NCBI GenBank assembly: GCA_028711825.1
Contig: JAQTRM010000008.1
Coordinates: forward strand, 1-31,762
From: Candidatus Omnitrophota bacterium
GTDB lineage: Bacteria > Omnitrophota > Gorgyraeia > Gygaellales > Profunditerraquicolaceae
Length of the DNA stretch: 31,762 nucleotides
Reading direction: 5' to 3'
Shown: one piece after another, positions 8,894-16,192 of the stretch
Position numbering within the stretch: position 1 is the stretch's first letter
Layout: each line of letters starts with the position of its first letter
Translations under genes and position numbers: made by a program
The notes under the pieces: model-generated
What the model was told of the DNA's origin: nothing
Seen by the model: the letters and a program-made list of their open reading frames with translations, nothing else
Databases searched by the model: none

Positions 8894-9346
8894 ATGTTTA
8901 GAAAGCTTTGTTTTATCATGGCGGATGCCTTTTTTATGATACTGCTTGTATCGGGGGCTTATGCTGAAAATACTCCGGCCAAAACAGCAGGGGCTAAAAC
9001 GATTATCCTGGAAATAGATTATGGAAAGATCAAACCCTCCCGGAGCGTGGAACTCTGTCTTGACGGGGAGAGGACCGTTCTTGAAGTCCTGGAGACGGCG
9101 GCGGTAGTGGAAACCCATCCGGTCGCCGGTTATGTTTTTGTCACCGCCGTCGACGGGGTCAAAGGGGAAAGAGGAAAAACCGCCTGGTATTATCAGGTTG
9201 ACGGCAAGCCTTCTTCAAAGCTGGCTTATACCCGGCCCGCTGAAGGAGCTAAACATATAAAGTGGTCTTATCAGGAAGATGTTTGTTCGGGTAAGGTGGA
9301 TAATAAACTTAAGGAAGGTAAGGGAAAGGAGGCGGGAGAAGTATAA
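8894..9346 (+). CDS. Secreted DUF4430 (transcobalamin-like C-terminal) protein
   Basis: A 150-residue protein. The N-terminus has a hydrophobic segment and an AYA-ENT signal-peptidase site after residue 24, so the mature protein should be periplasmic or outer-membrane associated. Residues about 35-127 match the DUF4430 pattern: TVLEVLETAA, then AWYYQVDG at 97-104 and a closing HIKWSY at 121-126. This fold corresponds to the beta domain of animal B12 carriers (transcobalamin, intrinsic factor). It follows btuD by one base and lies immediately upstream of the B12 riboswitch and btuB. A role in binding or handing over corrinoid in the periplasm is inference from fold and position. The C-terminal 20 residues are lysine/glutamate rich and probably disordered. 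Confidence 0.85.
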   Translation: MFRKLCFIMADAFFMILLVSGAYAENTPAKTAGAKTIILEIDYGKIKPSRSVELCLDGERTVLEVLETAAVVETHPVAGYVFVTAVDGVKGERGKTAWYYQVDGKPSSKLAYTRPAEGAKHIKWSYQEDVCSGKVDNKLKEGKGKEAGEV

Positions 9347-9393
9347 AAGGGCGTTAAAGAAAGGAATTGAAGAAGAAGTGTTTTAATTTTTCC

Positions 9394-9551
9394 AGACAGG
9401 TAGAGGAAGTGAAGGTAATCATCCCTTCCGCTGCCCCGCAACGGTAATGTGAATCAGTAGGTAGTAGTTAGAATATAGAATGTAGGTTTCCCTATATTCT
9501 ACCTACTATATTCTATCTACTGTTTTTACGAGCCCGGACGATTACCTGTTT
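9394..9551 (+). promoter_or_regulatory. Cobalamin riboswitch (aptamer)
   Basis: The conserved core GCTGCCCCGCAACGGTAA lies at 9430-9447, preceded by GAAGGTAATCATCCCTTCC, and the B12-box-like AGCCCGGACGATTACCTGT lies at 9531-9549. The closing stem is visible: ACAGGTA at 9396-9402 pairs with TACCTGT at 9543-9549. This is the class I-type adenosylcobalamin aptamer layout. It lies in the gap between the DUF4430 gene and btuB, so it should repress btuB and probably exbB-exbD-tonB when cobalamin is plentiful. One peripheral arm (9455-9522) is made of heptad repeats and is listed separately. Confidence 0.93.
9455..9522 (+). repeat. Heptad-repeat hairpin forming a variable arm of the riboswitch
   Basis: The 5' half (9455-9486) is a C followed by four degenerate 7-bp units of the form AGNANNT and then AGG. 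The 3' half (9491-9522) is the reverse complement of the same scheme, again four units. The two 32-nt halves pair in register around a TTTC loop, with about six mismatches and two G-U pairs, and they can also slip by one or two units. It sits between the conserved core and the B12 box, where cobalamin riboswitches tolerate variable arms. Confidence 0.8.
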
Positions 9552-9557
9552 CGGAAA

Positions 9558-9600
9558 CCCGCGGAGTAAGTTCCGCGAGGCAACTATTCTCGAGGGAGGA
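9558..9600 (+). promoter_or_regulatory. Expression-platform hairpin and ribosome binding site of btuB
   Basis: Directly after the aptamer, CGCGGA (9560-9565) pairs with TCCGCG (9572-9577), with CC/GG extending the stem across a bulged A. It is followed by the ribosome binding site GGAGGA at 9595-9600 and ATG at 9605. There is no run of T after the hairpin, so control of translation is more likely than transcription termination. The hairpin loop could also be the partner of the aptamer's kissing loop; I cannot tell which. Confidence 0.55.
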
Positions 9601-9604
9601 GAAA

Positions 9605-11578
9605 ATGAAAAGGAAGTTTTTGATTTATACTTTGATGGCGGTTTTATTTACGGCGGGCCAGGCCCGGGCGGATGAAGCAGCGACCGGGGTTGTTGATGAG
9701 TCAAAGAGCGCCGTTAACATAGAAGAACAATCCGCGGAGGGCGCGGGGACCGGAACGCAATACGACCTGGGGAACGTGATCGTCTCTGCGACCAAAACTG
9801 AGACTTACCAGGCGGAGATCGGAAGCTCCACTACCGTAATTACCGCTGAGGATATCGCCAGAACCGGCAAACGCACGGTGGAAGAGGTTTTGCGTGATGT
9901 CCCGGGTTTGACGGTGATGCAGACCGGAGCGTTGGGCGGAGGGGTTTCAGTTTTTATACGCGGGGCAAACTCCGGGCAGACCCTGGTGATGATCGACGGG
10001 GTAGAGGTCAACGATCCGATTAACGCAAGCCGGACGTTTGATTTCTCAAATCTCTTAACCGATAATATCGAGCGCATCGAAATCGTGCGCGGGCCGCAGT
10101 CTACTCTTTACGGCTCCGACGCGATGGCGGGCGTGATTAATATTATCACCAAGAAAGGAACGGCAAAACCCGAGATTGAAGGTTCTTTTGAAGGCGGCTC
10201 TCATAATACCTTTACCGAGAACCTGGCGTTAAGGGGAATCACCGCCCAGGATAAGCTGAATTATTCGTTTTCGGCTACGCGTTTAGATTCTAAAGGCATT
10301 TCCAAGGCTTATAACGGTTCCGAAAAAGATCCTTACCATAATACTTCTCTTTCTTCAAAAGTGGGGTATAAGGTTCTGGATAACGCCGAATTGAGCGCGG
10401 TGGTGAATTATACCGACGCGGTAACCGGCCTGGATAACGGCGCCAATAACGACGTTTCCAACTATACCTCCTGGTCCCGTGACCTGACCAGTAAAGTGGC
10501 CTTTGACCAGGCGATCAATTCTTACTGGACGCATATTTTATCGTTTTCCTACCATGATATCCGCCGTAAAGACCGCAGGGATTGGAACGCGGATGACGAT
10601 AATATTATGGCAGATTGGTATAAAGGAAATAATAAAAAGGTCGAATGGCAGCATAATATCTCGCCGGTAAAATGGAATATGATTACCGCGGGTTTTGAAT
10701 ACGAGAAGGAGACTGGTTCCTCCTCCTATAGCCTCGTTCCCGATCCTTACGGTTCTTCAGATCATCAAGACCGCAAGAGCGTCGATAACTACGGTTACTA
10801 TTTGCAGGACCAGCTTAAAGTCTGGGACAGGTTGTTTATTACTCCCGGCTTAAGAGTTGACGATCATGAGATGTTCGGTACGGAGACTACCTATAAGGTA
10901 TCCACCGCTTATCTTATCCCGGAAACCGGCACCCGCCTGAAGGGTAACTGGGGAACGGGTTTTAAGGCGCCGACGCTTTATCAGCTTTATTCGATTTATG
11001 GGGATACCAACCTTAAGCCCGAAGAGAACAGGAGCTATGACTTTGGGTTCGAGCAAAGTTTCCTGCAGGATAAGCTGTCTTTCGACTTGACTTATTTTCA
11101 TAATAATTTCAAGAATCTGATCGAATGGGCATCTATCGGCACTTTCCCTTACGGCGAGTATAGAAATGTGGCTAAAGCAGTGACTAAAGGGTTCGAGGTT
11201 GGGGCGAAAATCAAGCCTTTGGATAACCTTACCTTTTCGGCCAATTATACTTATACCGACAGCGAGGATGAAAGCACCGGCCTTGAATTGGTAAGACGGC
11301 CGAAGAACCAGGCTAATTTTAATATCAACTGGGGATTTCTGCCCAAGGCTAATCTTGATTTCGGGATGAACTATATGGGCAGCCGCCGGGATTCGGATTA
11401 TAATAGCGTAAAAGATAAGCCTTATACGATCTTTCGTCTGGCCGCTTCTTACGATATTACCGAGAACCTTAAGATTTTCGGCAGGATCGAGAACCTTTTC
11501 GACCGGAAATACCAGGAGGTTTACGGTTATGAGACTTTGGGCCGTTCCTTTTACGCCGGCCTGAAGGCTAAGTTCTAA
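9605..11578 (+). CDS. btuB: TonB-dependent outer-membrane receptor for vitamin B12
   Basis: A 657-residue receptor. The signal peptide ends ARA-DEA after residue 22. A TonB-box-like segment, DLGNVIVSAT, lies at about 54-63. The plug domain follows, with VLRDVPGLTV, VFIRGANSGQTLVMIDGVEVND and IERIEIVRGPQSTLYGSDAMAGVINIITKK. The rest is the 22-strand barrel, ending ENLFDRKYQEVYGYETLGR and a C-terminal phenylalanine, as expected for an outer-membrane barrel. The riboswitch immediately upstream makes corrinoid the substrate. It passes ligand to BtuF and receives energy from the ExbB-ExbD-TonB complex encoded next. Confidence 0.95.
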   Translation: MKRKFLIYTLMAVLFTAGQARADEAATGVVDESKSAVNIEEQSAEGAGTGTQYDLGNVIVSATKTETYQAEIGSSTTVITAEDIARTGKRTVEEVLRDVPGLTVMQTGALGGGVSVFIRGANSGQTLVMIDGVEVNDPINASRTFDFSNLLTDNIERIEIVRGPQSTLYGSDAMAGVINIITKKGTAKPEIEGSFEGGSHNTFTENLALRGITAQDKLNYSFSATRLDSKGISKAYNGSEKDPYHNTSLSSKVGYKVLDNAELSAVVNYTDAVTGLDNGANNDVSNYTSWSRDLTSKVAFDQAINSYWTHILSFSYHDIRRKDRRDWNADDDNIMADWYKGNNKKVEWQHNISPVKWNMITAGFEYEKETGSSSYSLVPDPYGSSDHQDRKSVDNYGYYLQDQLKVWDRLFITPGLRVDDHEMFGTETTYKVSTAYLIPETGTRLKGNWGTGFKAPTLYQLYSIYGDTNLKPEENRSYDFGFEQSFLQDKLSFDLTYFHNNFKNLIEWASIGTFPYGEYRNVAKAVTKGFEVGAKIKPLDNLTFSANYTYTDSEDESTGLELVRRPKNQANFNINWGFLPKANLDFGMNYMGSRRDSDYNSVKDKPYTIFRLAASYDITENLKIFGRIENLFDRKYQEVYGYETLGRSFYAGLKAKF

Positions 11579-11591
11579 AACTCAAAAAAAA

Positions 11592-11619
11592 GCGGGACGG
11601 GGTATCTGCCCCGTCCCGC
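11592..11619. terminator. Strong 11-bp hairpin between btuB and exbB
   Basis: GCGGGACGGGG (11592-11602) pairs perfectly with CCCCGTCCCGC (11609-11619) around a six-base loop. On the plus strand it is followed by AAAATTAAAAAA, not by T, while eight A residues precede it. The intrinsic-terminator polarity therefore points to the minus strand, where no gene converges. On the plus strand it is better read as a processing or 3'-stabilising hairpin that lowers exbB-exbD-tonB expression relative to btuB. Function is inferred; the structure is plain. Confidence 0.5.
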
Positions 11620-11641
11620 AAAATTAAAAAAGGGGAGGAAG

Positions 11642-12235
11642 ATGTTCGATTTATTCTTAAAAGGCGGGCCGCTGATGTGGCCGATACTGATCTGTTCCCT
11701 GGTATCGGTAACGATCATCCTGGAACGTTATTATTATTTTTACCGCTTACGCGACAGGGTCCCTAATATTTTCCCGCGGGTAAAGATGCTGCTCAAGGAT
11801 AACAGGGAGGAAGAGGCGGTGAGGTTGTGCGAACAGGATGGGGGCCCGGTGGCGCGTATCCTGGCGATCAGCATCCATATCCGGCATAAGGCGTCCGAGG
11901 AAAGGGAGAAGTTAATTTCGCGGGCGGGTTCGAAAATCCTCCGGCAGATGGGTAAATACCTGCGGGCGCTTGCGGTAATCGTAAACACCGCCACCCTGCT
12001 GGGGCTTTTGGGGACGGTTACCGGGATGATCAAGGCTTTTATGAAGATCCAGGAATTGGGCGGCAGGGTGGATGCTTCGGTGCTTGCCGGAGGGATCTGG
12101 GAGGCGCTCATTACCACCGCCGCCGGACTGTTCGTAGCGATCCCCACGATGCTTTTTTACCATTACTTTGAAAGCAAGGTGGATAATATCGCTGCCGCGA
12201 TGAAAGAAGCGGCAACGGAATTTCTGGAGGGATGA
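11642..12235 (+). CDS. exbB: ExbB/TolQ/MotA-family proton channel subunit
   Basis: A 197-residue inner-membrane protein with three hydrophobic segments: about 8-28, 105-130 and 148-170. LGLLGTVTGMIKAF and GGIWEALITTAAGLFVAIPTMLFYHYF are the conserved helices of ExbB/TolQ that line the proton path. With ExbD and TonB next to it, this should be the TonB-energising complex for the B12 receptor and not TolQ of the cell-division Tol system. A GGGGAGG ribosome binding site precedes the ATG. It overlaps exbD at ATGATG. Confidence 0.92.
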   Translation: MFDLFLKGGPLMWPILICSLVSVTIILERYYYFYRLRDRVPNIFPRVKMLLKDNREEEAVRLCEQDGGPVARILAISIHIRHKASEEREKLISRAGSKILRQMGKYLRALAVIVNTATLLGLLGTVTGMIKAFMKIQELGGRVDASVLAGGIWEALITTAAGLFVAIPTMLFYHYFESKVDNIAAAMKEAATEFLEG

Positions 12236-12657
12236 TGGAATTTGAGGGTAGAAAAAAAATAAGCACGGAGTTGAACATCGCCCCTTTGATCGACGTGGTT
12301 TTTTTGCTTCTCCTTTTTTTTATGCTTACCGCCAATTTTGTGATCTCCCCGGGGATAAAACTCGACCTGCCGAGCGCCTCCTCCTCCAGGCCGCATCAGG
12401 AGGAGACGGCGGTTGTTTCCGTCAGCCGTAACGGGGAAATATACCTGAATGAAAATAAGATACCGTTATCGGGCCTGCCGGGAGGATTGAAGAAAATCCT
12501 GGCGCAGGAGGGAAAAAAGACGGTAGTGATCAAGGCGGATGAAAATGTCAATTTCGGCCTGGCGGTGGAGGTTTTGGATATTGCCAAGCAGGCCTCGGCC
12601 GAAGGAGTGGTTATCTCAACCGTAAAAAAAGAAGATGTGGGAAAACAACGCCATTAA
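12235..12657 (+). CDS. exbD: ExbD/TolR-family protein
   Basis: About 140 residues: a short cytoplasmic N-terminus, one transmembrane helix with the essential aspartate (NIAPLIDVVFLLLLFFMLTANF, Asp at about 20), then a periplasmic domain ending in VLDIAKQASAEGVVISTVKK. Two in-frame ATGs occur, at 12232 and 12235. GGAGG at 12226-12230 leaves only one base to the first and four to the second, so I prefer 12235. The stator partner of ExbB, it carries the proton-motive-force signal to TonB. It overlaps tonB by 23 bases. Confidence 0.9.
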   Translation: MEFEGRKKISTELNIAPLIDVVFLLLLFFMLTANFVISPGIKLDLPSASSSRPHQEETAVVSVSRNGEIYLNENKIPLSGLPGGLKKILAQEGKKTVVIKADENVNFGLAVEVLDIAKQASAEGVVISTVKKEDVGKQRH

Positions 12658-13309
12658 ATTCGCTTTTTTAATTTCTTTCACCGGCCATTGCCTGCTATTG
12701 GGCGGGCACGGATTCGGGATTTCAACGCCCCTAAACCGGGAGCACCCGCGTGAGCTTAAAGTTGAGTTGGATATTCAAAAGCAGGCGCTCCTGCCGAAAG
12801 TGGAAATTTTGGGCCCGCAGAAGAAGTTCAGGAAGGTGGAGGAGCGCGCGGCGCTTCCGGTAAAACAGATAAAGGAGCCTTCGGTAGAAAAAAAACAAAC
12901 GGCTGTCCCGGAAAGTAAGACCGACAGGCTTCATGCGGAAGAAGAAAGCGCAAAGCCGCTTCCGCAGGGGCATCCGGCGGAGAAGATCGACCCGGCAAAA
13001 CCCGACAAAGAATTGATGCTGCGTTACCAGGATATGGTGAAGCAGAGGATTGAGGCGGCAAGAAGGTATCCTTTGTGGGCCAGGAAGCACGGGGTGGAAG
13101 GGACGGCTTATATAAATTTTACGGTTTTATCCGGAGGGCAAAGCCGCGATATTGTATTGATTCATTCTTCCGGTTCGGGGATCCTGGATCAGGAGGCGCT
13201 TTCCACCGTAAAAAGGGCTTCGCCTTTTCCTCCGGTGCCGCAAGGTATGGGTGTGTCTTCCGTAAAAATGGAAGTGGCGATTGTTTTTTCTTTGAATAAA
13301 ATCCGGTAA
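12635..13309 (+). CDS. tonB: TonB-family energy transducer
   Basis: A 224-residue protein with one N-terminal transmembrane segment (about 8-24), a charged periplasmic linker and a C-terminal TonB domain (about 140-224). The domain includes RIEAARRYPLWARKHGVEGT, YINFTVLSGGQSRDI and ILDQEALSTVKRASPFPPVP. The linker, about 30-135, is rich in K, E and P but lacks the long Pro-Lys repeats of E. coli TonB. As the last gene of btuB-exbB-exbD-tonB it is probably dedicated to B12 uptake. Confidence 0.9.
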   Translation: MWENNAIKFAFLISFTGHCLLLGGHGFGISTPLNREHPRELKVELDIQKQALLPKVEILGPQKKFRKVEERAALPVKQIKEPSVEKKQTAVPESKTDRLHAEEESAKPLPQGHPAEKIDPAKPDKELMLRYQDMVKQRIEAARRYPLWARKHGVEGTAYINFTVLSGGQSRDIVLIHSSGSGILDQEALSTVKRASPFPPVPQGMGVSSVKMEVAIVFSLNKIR

Positions 13310-13363
13310 TGGTTTTTAGGTATGTTAAATATATCATAGAAATTAAAACGCAGCGGAGGCACC

Positions 13364-15469
13364 ATGGAGATTTTTATGAAGGAAGGTTTTAAGGAGATTG
13401 TAAAAAGGGACGGCGAGAAGGCGGTATTTAACGCCCGCAAGATAACCGAGGCGATCGCCAAGGCGGGTAACGCCACCGGGGAATTCCGGGAGGATACCGC
13501 CCGGATGCTTACGATCAAAGTTTTAAGCCTGGCAGGACAGCTGGAACTGGGGGATACCCCGACCGTCGAGCAGTTCCAGGATATCGTCGAGGAAGTCCTG
13601 CTGGCTTCGCCTTATAAAAAAACCGCCAAGGCTTATATCCTTTACCGCGAACAGCGTAAAGGGGTGCGCCAGATAACCTCCAAGTTTAATGTCGACCTGG
13701 TCGACCAGTATCTTTCGAAGGCGGACTGGCAGGTCAAGGAAAACAGCAATATGGGGTTTTCCCTGCAGGGGCTGAATAATTATATTTCATCGGAGGTGAG
13801 TAAGATCTACTGGCTTAATAAAATTTATCCCGAGGATATCAAGAACGCTTACCTGGAAGGTGATTTTCATATCCACGACCTGGGGATTATCAGCGCTTAC
13901 TGCGTCGGCTGGGACCTTCAGGACCTGCTGACTGAAGGTTTTCGGGGCGCTTCGGGAAAGGTGGAATCCAAACCCGCCCGGCACCTGCGCACCGCCCTGG
14001 GGCAGATTACCAACTTTTTCTACACCTTGCAGGGGGAGGCCGCCGGCGCGCAGGCTTTTTCGAATTTTGATACATTGCTTGCGCCTTTTATCCGTTTCGA
14101 CAAGCTCGATTATAAAGGGGTAAAACAGGCGCTGCAGGAGTTCCTCTTTAACGTGAATGTCCCCACGCGGGTAGGTTTTCAGACCCCTTTTACCAATATT
14201 ACCCTGGATCTTACGGTGCCGTCTTATTACGCCGACCAGGGGGTGATCATTGGGGGGAAGGTGCAGGATGTTACTTATAAGGAGTTTAAGGAGGAGATGG
14301 ATATCTTTAACCGCGCCTTCCTGGAAGTGATGCTGGAAGGGGACGCCAAAGGCAGGGTTTTTACTTTTCCTATCCCGACCTATAATATTTCCAAGGATTT
14401 CGACTGGGAAAATCCTAACCTGGATATTCTCTGGAAAGTGACCGCCAAATACGGCCTGCCTTACCTGGCTAATTTTATCCATTCGGATATGAACCCGGAA
14501 GACGCCCGTAGCATGTGCTGCCGTTTGAGGATCGATAACCGCCAGCTGCGCCGCCGGGGAGGCGGGTTGTTCGGTTCCTCGCCGCTCACCGGTTCGATCG
14601 GGGTGGTGACGATTAATATGCCCCGTTTGGGTTTTGTCTCGGCCGATGAATATGAATTTTTCGAACGGCTTGGTAAATTGATGGACCTGGCTAAAGAAAG
14701 CCTGGAGATCAAAAGAAAACTCCTGGAGTCTTTTACCGAAGAGAACCTTTATCCTTACATGAAATTTTATTTAAGGAACATTAAAGTCCGTTTCGACAAT
14801 TACTGGAAAAATCATTTTTCCACTATCGGGATCATCGGGATGAATGAGGCCTGCCTGAACCTTCTTGATGAGAATATCGCCGGCGAAAAGGGCAGAGAGT
14901 TTACCTTAAGGGTAATGGATTTTATGCGGCAGAAGCTCCTGGAATACCAGGAGGAGACGGGGAACTTTTATAACCTGGAAGCCACTCCCGCCGAGGGTAC
15001 CTCTTACCGCCTGGCGCGCATCGATAAGGCTAAATACCCCGGGCTGCGTAACGGTTACCAGGAATCCTCCGGCGGGGGTCAGCCTTTTTATACCAATTCC
15101 ACGCATTTGCCGGTGAACTACACCGACGACCTTTTTGAGATGCTCGACCTGCAGGATGAGATCCAGGCCAAATACACCGGGGGGACAGTGGTTCACCTTT
15201 ATGTGGGAGAGGAGATCAAAGACCAGGAGGCGCTTAAAAACCTGATCCGTAAGATCTGCCAGAATTACAAGCTTCCCTATTTTTCGATCACTCCCACTTT
15301 CAGCGTATGCCCGGATTGCGGATACCTTCCGGGGAAAAACGAAACCTGCCCTAAATGCGGGAAGACCTGTGAGGTATACTCCAGGATTGTGGGGTACTTA
15401 AGGCCGGTAAACCAGTGGAATAACGGTAAAAAGGAAGAGTTCGGTTTAAGAAAAACATACAAATTATGA
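13364..15469 (+). CDS. nrdD: Anaerobic (class III) ribonucleoside-triphosphate reductase
   Basis: A 701-residue glycyl-radical enzyme that makes deoxyribonucleotides without oxygen. The N-terminal ATP-cone, about residues 8-100, senses dATP/ATP. The barrel contains GGGLFGSSPLTGSIGVVTINMPRLG. The C-terminus has four zinc cysteines at 649, 652, 662 and 665, followed by the glycyl-radical motif RIVGYLRPV with Gly677. GGAGG at 13355-13359 is four bases from ATG 13364. It overlaps nrdG by four bases. A TATCAT box at 13332-13337 might be its promoter, but no good -35 is seen. Confidence 0.96.
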   Translation: MEIFMKEGFKEIVKRDGEKAVFNARKITEAIAKAGNATGEFREDTARMLTIKVLSLAGQLELGDTPTVEQFQDIVEEVLLASPYKKTAKAYILYREQRKGVRQITSKFNVDLVDQYLSKADWQVKENSNMGFSLQGLNNYISSEVSKIYWLNKIYPEDIKNAYLEGDFHIHDLGIISAYCVGWDLQDLLTEGFRGASGKVESKPARHLRTALGQITNFFYTLQGEAAGAQAFSNFDTLLAPFIRFDKLDYKGVKQALQEFLFNVNVPTRVGFQTPFTNITLDLTVPSYYADQGVIIGGKVQDVTYKEFKEEMDIFNRAFLEVMLEGDAKGRVFTFPIPTYNISKDFDWENPNLDILWKVTAKYGLPYLANFIHSDMNPEDARSMCCRLRIDNRQLRRRGGGLFGSSPLTGSIGVVTINMPRLGFVSADEYEFFERLGKLMDLAKESLEIKRKLLESFTEENLYPYMKFYLRNIKVRFDNYWKNHFSTIGIIGMNEACLNLLDENIAGEKGREFTLRVMDFMRQKLLEYQEETGNFYNLEATPAEGTSYRLARIDKAKYPGLRNGYQESSGGGQPFYTNSTHLPVNYTDDLFEMLDLQDEIQAKYTGGTVVHLYVGEEIKDQEALKNLIRKICQNYKLPYFSITPTFSVCPDCGYLPGKNETCPKCGKTCEVYSRIVGYLRPVNQWNNGKKEEFGLRKTYKL

Positions 15470-16053
15470 AAATCGGCGGGTTTGTGAAATCTTCTTTGAT
15501 CGATTATCCGGGCAAGGTAGCCGCGGTTATTTTTACCCAGGGTTGTAATTTCCGCTGTCCTTATTGCCATAATTCTCACCTGGTATATCCGGAGCGTTTC
15601 GAGGAAGGGATTTCATTTGAAGAAATACTTTCTTTTCTTGAAAAAAGGCGCGGCTTGATAGAAGGGGTGGTTTTTTGCGGAGGGGAGCCTACCTTGCAGG
15701 AGGATCTGGCCGAAAAAATTCTTGAAGTCCGCTCGCTGGGGTATGCCGTGAAGCTTGACACTAACGGCAGCCGCCCGGAAATTCTGGCTGAAGTGCTGCC
15801 TTTTCTGGATTACCTGGCGATGGATATCAAGGCGCCTTTTGGCCCGGAATATGAAACGGTTTGCGGCGTGAAGACAGATGACCGGGATGTCCGCCGCAGC
15901 ATGCTTTTAGTCCGCGCCGCGGGTGTTTCCTATGAGTTCAGGACGACGGTTGACCCGCGCTTTATGCCTCCCGGAAGCGTTGACCGGATCAGGGATGTTG
16001 TCGGAAAGAATGAAGCTTATCATGTTCGGGAAGCCGTGATTACGGAAAGATAA
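15466..16053 (+). CDS. nrdG: Anaerobic ribonucleotide reductase activating protein (radical SAM)
   Basis: A 195-residue radical-SAM activase that installs the glycyl radical on NrdD. The cluster motif CxxxCxxC is at Cys27, Cys31 and Cys34 (CNFRCPYC), preceded by KSSLIDYPGKVAAVIFTQG, typical of the NrdG2 (TIGR02495) branch. FCGGEPTLQ, LDTNG and LDYLAMDIKAPF complete the partial barrel. The length fits that branch, although the last dozen residues are weakly conserved. ATGA overlap with nrdD indicates co-expression. Confidence 0.93.
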   Translation: MKIGGFVKSSLIDYPGKVAAVIFTQGCNFRCPYCHNSHLVYPERFEEGISFEEILSFLEKRRGLIEGVVFCGGEPTLQEDLAEKILEVRSLGYAVKLDTNGSRPEILAEVLPFLDYLAMDIKAPFGPEYETVCGVKTDDRDVRRSMLLVRAAGVSYEFRTTVDPRFMPPGSVDRIRDVVGKNEAYHVREAVITER

Positions 16054-16066
16054 AAATTACATTTTC

Positions 16067-16105
16067 TAGTCATCAGCTATCAGCCTTCAGCTATCGGCTT
16101 TCAGC
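16067..16105. repeat. Heptad tract downstream of nrdG
   Basis: Five degenerate 7-bp units in a row, with CAGCTAT at 16074-16080 and again at 16088-16094, alternating with CAGCCTT and CGGCTTT and ending CAGC. It directly precedes the long GGGGAC palindrome. The same period and a related sequence occur at 24516-24532 and, inverted, at 24641-24662. Confidence 0.75.
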
Positions 16106-16121
16106 AAAAAAAATGGGGACG

Positions 16122-16170
16122 AAAAGGGGACAGTCCCCGGGACAGTCCCGGGGACTGTCCCCTTTTTTTT
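16122..16170 (+). terminator. 20-bp GGGGACAGTCCCC palindrome with T-run; terminator of nrdDG
   Basis: The arm at 16122-16141 pairs perfectly over 20 bp with 16147-16166 around the loop ACAGT, and eight further bases (mostly T) follow. It sits between the convergent nrdG and MFS genes, so it can end nrdDG transcripts. Its AAAAGGGGAC(A/G)GT start is shared with the hairpin at 24547, pointing to a repeated REP-like family and not a one-off terminator. Confidence 0.8.
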
Positions 16171-16192
16171 TGCACTTTTGTCTTAAAGCTTG

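Noticed and set aside
13310..13363. Promoter for nrdD with TATCAT at 13332
   Set aside because: No acceptable -35 box at 16-18 bases, so it is not listed as a feature.
15466..16053. Possible C-terminal truncation of NrdG
   Set aside because: The length of 195 residues fits the NrdG2 branch, and neither other frame downstream continues with recognisable family sequence.
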